This document shows positions 61,123 through 64,000 of a stretch of 64,000 nt of DNA, piece after piece (within the stretch, counting starts at the first letter, position 1; each line of letters starts with the position of its first letter). The stretch is from Pyrrhoderma lamaoense. Its lineage: Eukaryota > Basidiomycota > Agaricomycetes > Hymenochaetales > Hymenochaetaceae. Below the pieces are notes generated by a model. The model was not told where the DNA came from. It made no database searches and worked only from the letters and a program-made list of their open reading frames with translations. The stretch is from the NCBI GenBank assembly GCA_002794735.1, contig NBAZ01000004.1, positions 310,001-374,000 of the forward strand. Reading direction: 5' to 3'. The translations under genes and the position numbers were made by a program.

Positions 61123-61599
61123 CGCGCCTTCAGAGAATTAAAGAAGTACGAGGGCCTCTGTTTTGAGTGTATAAAAGAGAAAGAGATAAACAAAGAAAGG
61201 GTTCAACAAAAAAAAAGAGGAGAAGAAGGAGAAGTGAAGTTGAAAGGGTGAGACTTGAGAAGCGCAGGTTCACTCTCGCACGCGTAACCAAACGCGGAAG
61301 GGCCTAGTGGGTGATTATACTTGATTTAAACAAATTTATAGCCCCGACCTTGATCACTAGCGATCACCTGCGGATTGATGGAAGTTGCTTGGATGGGCAG
61401 TGCTTTATGAAGCCTGAGAAACAGGTATTTCGATTGTACTCTTTTATCTGTGTCGAAACAGTGACCCATCAGTATGAGATCGTGGCAGACGCGCCGAGAC
61501 CGACTACGCTATATATAGACAGGTTATGCAAAATATCATACTAGTACATCTCTATATATCATCTATATGCGCTCATAATAAATAATTTATGCGTCCCAT
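61123..61599. other. Intergenic: C2-gene promoter and ARG8 3' side
   Basis: About 480 bases, no gene. Purine-rich on the + strand near 61180-61250, that is pyrimidine-rich upstream of the minus-strand C2 gene. Confidence 0.45.
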
Positions 61600-63276
61600 T
61601 TACTGGCGCTGCATCTCCCCGAGCACACTCTCAATCACATCCACCGCCAAATTCACCTCCTCCTTTCCAATATTCAAACTTGGTACTAGCCGTACCGCAT
61701 CCGACCCTGCAGTGAGTGTCAATACCCCGCGTTCACGTGCCATACGCACTAGTTCTCCGGGTGCTTTCTCATTTACGAACGGGATTCCAAGCATCAATCC
61801 ACGTCCACGAATGCCCTCAGCGCTAACAATCGAAGGGAACCATCTAGGAAGAGGTTCCAATCGTTCTCGAAGAAAAGTACCAATTTCACGAACTGACTGT
61901 CCGAAGGACGGTTCTGAGAGACGAGTGAGAACGTGGTGTCCTAATGCACAAGCGAGAGGTGATCCACCAAAAGTAGTACCGTGTGTGCCTTAAACATTAA
62001 GAAACGTAAGACATCAGTATAATTGAAGTACAAAAAAACGGAGTGGTTCATACCAGCCGTCATAGTCTCTGCGACGGAATCGCGCATCATAACTGCACCA
62101 ATTGGGAAACCATTAGCGAGTGGCTTCGCCATTGTGACAATATCCGGATGGCAGTCAGTTGGTAGAGGTGAATGAGCCCAAAGATTACCCGTGCGATACA
62201 ATCCACACTATAGAAAATCTGAGTGCCGTATAAATATCCAAAATCACTATCACTCACTTGAATTTCATCAAAAATGAGAACAGCGCCCTTTTCACTGCAG
62301 CGCTTCCGCAGTTCACGAAGCCAACTTTCCTGTGCGGGAAAGATACCACCTTCTCCCTGGATAGGCTCGACAATTACTGCGCAAGTATCATCCCCGACCA
62401 AGTCGACAGAATCGATATCATTCACCTTTCCCATGTCAAATCCGGGGACAAGAGGAGCAAATGGAATCTGATATTTCCTAGTGCCTGTTGCACTTAGACT
62501 CCCTAAACTCCGTCCATGGAAGCTGTTCTTGAAGTAAACGACCCGGTATTTTGAGCATGATGGATCTTCGGGACTCTTATTGTGTTTTCGGGCCCAGTTA
62601 TCCTTCCCTAACTTTCGAGCAATTTTTAAAGCACCTTCGTTCGCTTCTGTGCCTGAGTTTGCAAAGAAAACTTTTGCACCACCGTCTGTCAGTGGCGATC
62701 CTTGTCCAAACCCAAGACCTCCTTCTCGCTTTGTCAAGTTGATGAGGAGCTCAGCCAGCTCTGTCGCCCATGGGTTATAAAATACGTTTGATGAATGAGA
62801 AAGTATGGAAGCTTGTTGTGCCATGCACTGTATAGACATTATTAGTGTGTAAGTCCATATTAGTAGGATAATAATAGACGGACAGTCACGAACTCCGGGT
62901 CAGCATGACCGAGAGCATTCACAGCTACACCAGCTGTAAAATCGAGGTACTTGCGACCTTGAGTATCCCATACATAGGCACCTTTTCCTCGTTGTAAGAC
63001 AAGAGGCGGACGGGCATATACGCCAAGTATATTCTTTTTTGCTCGAGCTATATGGCTGCTGACAGACTCTGGGAGATCTCCGGTGATTCTGGATGGGTGA
63101 CAGTAGTGTATGCTGTTGATGGGGGGCGCTAGAAAAAATAGAAACATGTAAGGAAAAAAAAATGAGAAACGCCACGACCGACACACCTCGGTCGAGCTGT
63201 ACCGAACCCATGTCCTGAGAGGGCTAGCAAGAGAGCTAGAAGAACGCTTGCAGGTAGAGCGGGCTATGGAGGCCAT
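61600..63276 (-). CDS. Acetylornithine aminotransferase (arginine biosynthesis)
   Basis: PLP-dependent mitochondrial class III aminotransferase converting N-acetylglutamate semialdehyde and glutamate to acetylornithine and 2-oxoglutarate. The start at 63276 gives [20 protein letters not shown], an Arg/Ser-rich presequence. Domain motifs: [135 protein letters not shown] (catalytic Lys) and [20 protein letters not shown]. It ends [16 protein letters not shown] at 61600. The join of the first exon to the exon starting near [14 protein letters not shown] is not unique; a donor within GTTCGGTACAG (phase 2) with acceptor ATCCAG gives a clean frame. All cofactor and substrate residues are present. 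Confidence 0.94.
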
Positions 63277-63876
63277 TGGTGAGCACTATGATGAGCTGTC
63301 AGGAATTTAAGGAGGGAGATGGAAGGAGACGAGTCAGGAAGTGTGCTAAAAGGACTAATAGTGCAGAAGTGTTATGTTTGTTATGATTATAGAGAGACTC
63401 AGACTAGTAGAGACTAGTTAGTACGAGTCATCCACGGCCGACTACAACCGATCTATCGAAGTTATAGTATGCTATTAACAGTGTGATAAAAATCATAAAA
63501 ATTACCTCAAAGATGCTAGCGATGTATTTCGGATTGTGTGTTGTATATTTTATCCATAATTTATTGTTATTTCAAGGTAGTGAGAGTGATATTTACGGGT
63601 AGCCATAAGCGTGAGCTGTGCGCGTGCTTAGAGGTGGATCTTGTATTTTGGGTGAGCAACAGTCTCCACTACCTCGTTTCCTGCTTCACCCTTGGGCACT
63701 CTACCCATCTGTTCATCTTATCTGCCCTGCTTATGTACCGTTTCTAGTCATCATCATTTCTATCAACGCCCTTTTCTTTTCACACCTCCATCTGCTTCTG
63801 CCTCTCAGTCCTGCCGCTCATACTACTTCATACTTAAAACTCTTCTATATCTCACTCCTCCATTCTCGTTCTTAAG
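63277..63876. promoter_or_regulatory. Divergent promoter region of ARG8 and the right-edge gene
   Basis: About 600 bases between starts. CT-rich on the + strand at 63740-63870, just before the next ATG. No specific binding site assigned. Confidence 0.45.
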
Positions 63877-64000
63877 ATGCCTGCCCCTCTCGTAACTTCC
63901 GTGCAGCAAAACCAGCAGGCGTTCGTCCAACGTACAAGCTCTGCAAAAAATGTAAAGCATAAATCGAGTAAACCTATCATAAACTGGCTTCAACGTAAAC
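63877..64000 (+). CDS. 5' end of an unidentified gene, cut by the window edge
   Basis: ATG 63877 follows a CT-rich leader and opens MPAPLVTSVQQNQQAFVQRT, continuing with SSAKNVKHKSSKPIINWLQR to the edge with no stop. The 41 residues seen are polar and basic. No domain can be named from this fragment. Divergent from ARG8. Confidence 0.6.
   Translation, partial: MPAPLVTSVQQNQQAFVQRTSSAKNVKHKSSKPIINWLQRK

Noticed and set aside
61589..61993. 134-codon + frame over the ARG8 3' end
   Set aside because: Antisense shadow of strongly conserved aminotransferase sequence.

Overview
The window is nuclear DNA from a basidiomycete fungus, most likely a tremellomycete yeast (inference). Genes are dense and most are broken by many short introns (about 45-100 bases) with GT-AG ends. 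Recognisable families are fungal: HSF-type regulator, Fpk1/NRC-2-type kinase, YAP-type bZIP with DUF3425, homoisocitrate dehydrogenase of the alpha-aminoadipate lysine pathway, GH128 glucanase, and a DUF6593-like protein of the kind common in basidiomycetes. I see no virus, intact transposon, CRISPR array, rRNA or convincing tRNA.

Layout: 2.35-5.01 kb (-) HSF-domain regulator; 5.85-9.81 kb (-) AGC kinase; 10.4-15.3 kb no resolved gene; 15.32-18.44 kb (+) MFS permease; 19.33-19.58 kb (-) small mitochondrial-type protein; 20.04-20.43 kb (+) mitochondrial uS14; 20.75-22.70 kb (-) bZIP factor; 22.7-26.3 kb no resolved gene; 26.29-27.43 kb (+) Ser/Pro-rich protein; 28.71-30.59 kb (-) G-patch/DUF4187 protein; 30.92-32.22 kb (-) two-RRM protein; 33.02-34.36 kb (+) secreted GH128; 34.80-37.16 kb (+) AhpD-like protein with a 1-kb intron; 37.74-about 39.2 kb (-) DUF6593-like protein; 40.57-41.09 kb (-) mitochondrial uL11; 41.26-43.34 kb (+) M28 aminopeptidase; 43.46-46.44 kb (-) and about 46.56-48.08 kb (+) a divergent pair of WD40-type genes; 48.22-49.39 kb (-) WKF-domain protein; 49.57-50.42 kb (+) ARL1; 50.66-52.48 kb (-) CDT2; 52.73-54.32 kb (+) LYS12; 54.73-55.82 kb (-) intronless orphan; 56.84-57.64 kb (+) small membrane protein; 58.47-61.12 kb (-) C2/proline-rich cytokinesis protein (Inn1/Fic1 type); 61.60-63.28 kb (-) ARG8; 63.88 kb to the edge (+) start of another gene.

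The genes are housekeeping or regulatory and do not form a functional cluster. Loose themes are mitochondrial function (uS14m, uL11m, ARG8, LYS12, possibly two small membrane proteins), RNA metabolism (G-patch, RRM, WKF proteins) and cell-cycle or membrane control (CDT2, Inn1-like, Fpk1-like kinase, ARL1). Exon joins were worked out by hand from reading phase, GT/AG signals and protein continuity. Where the join fails I say so. Two well-conserved genes (ARL1 and the C2 protein) each lack exactly one base inside a G/C run, which looks like assembly error rather than gene loss. No clear novel system was found. The least explained items are an intronless 363-residue orphan, two gene-poor blocks, the long AhpD intron and the divergent WD40 pair.
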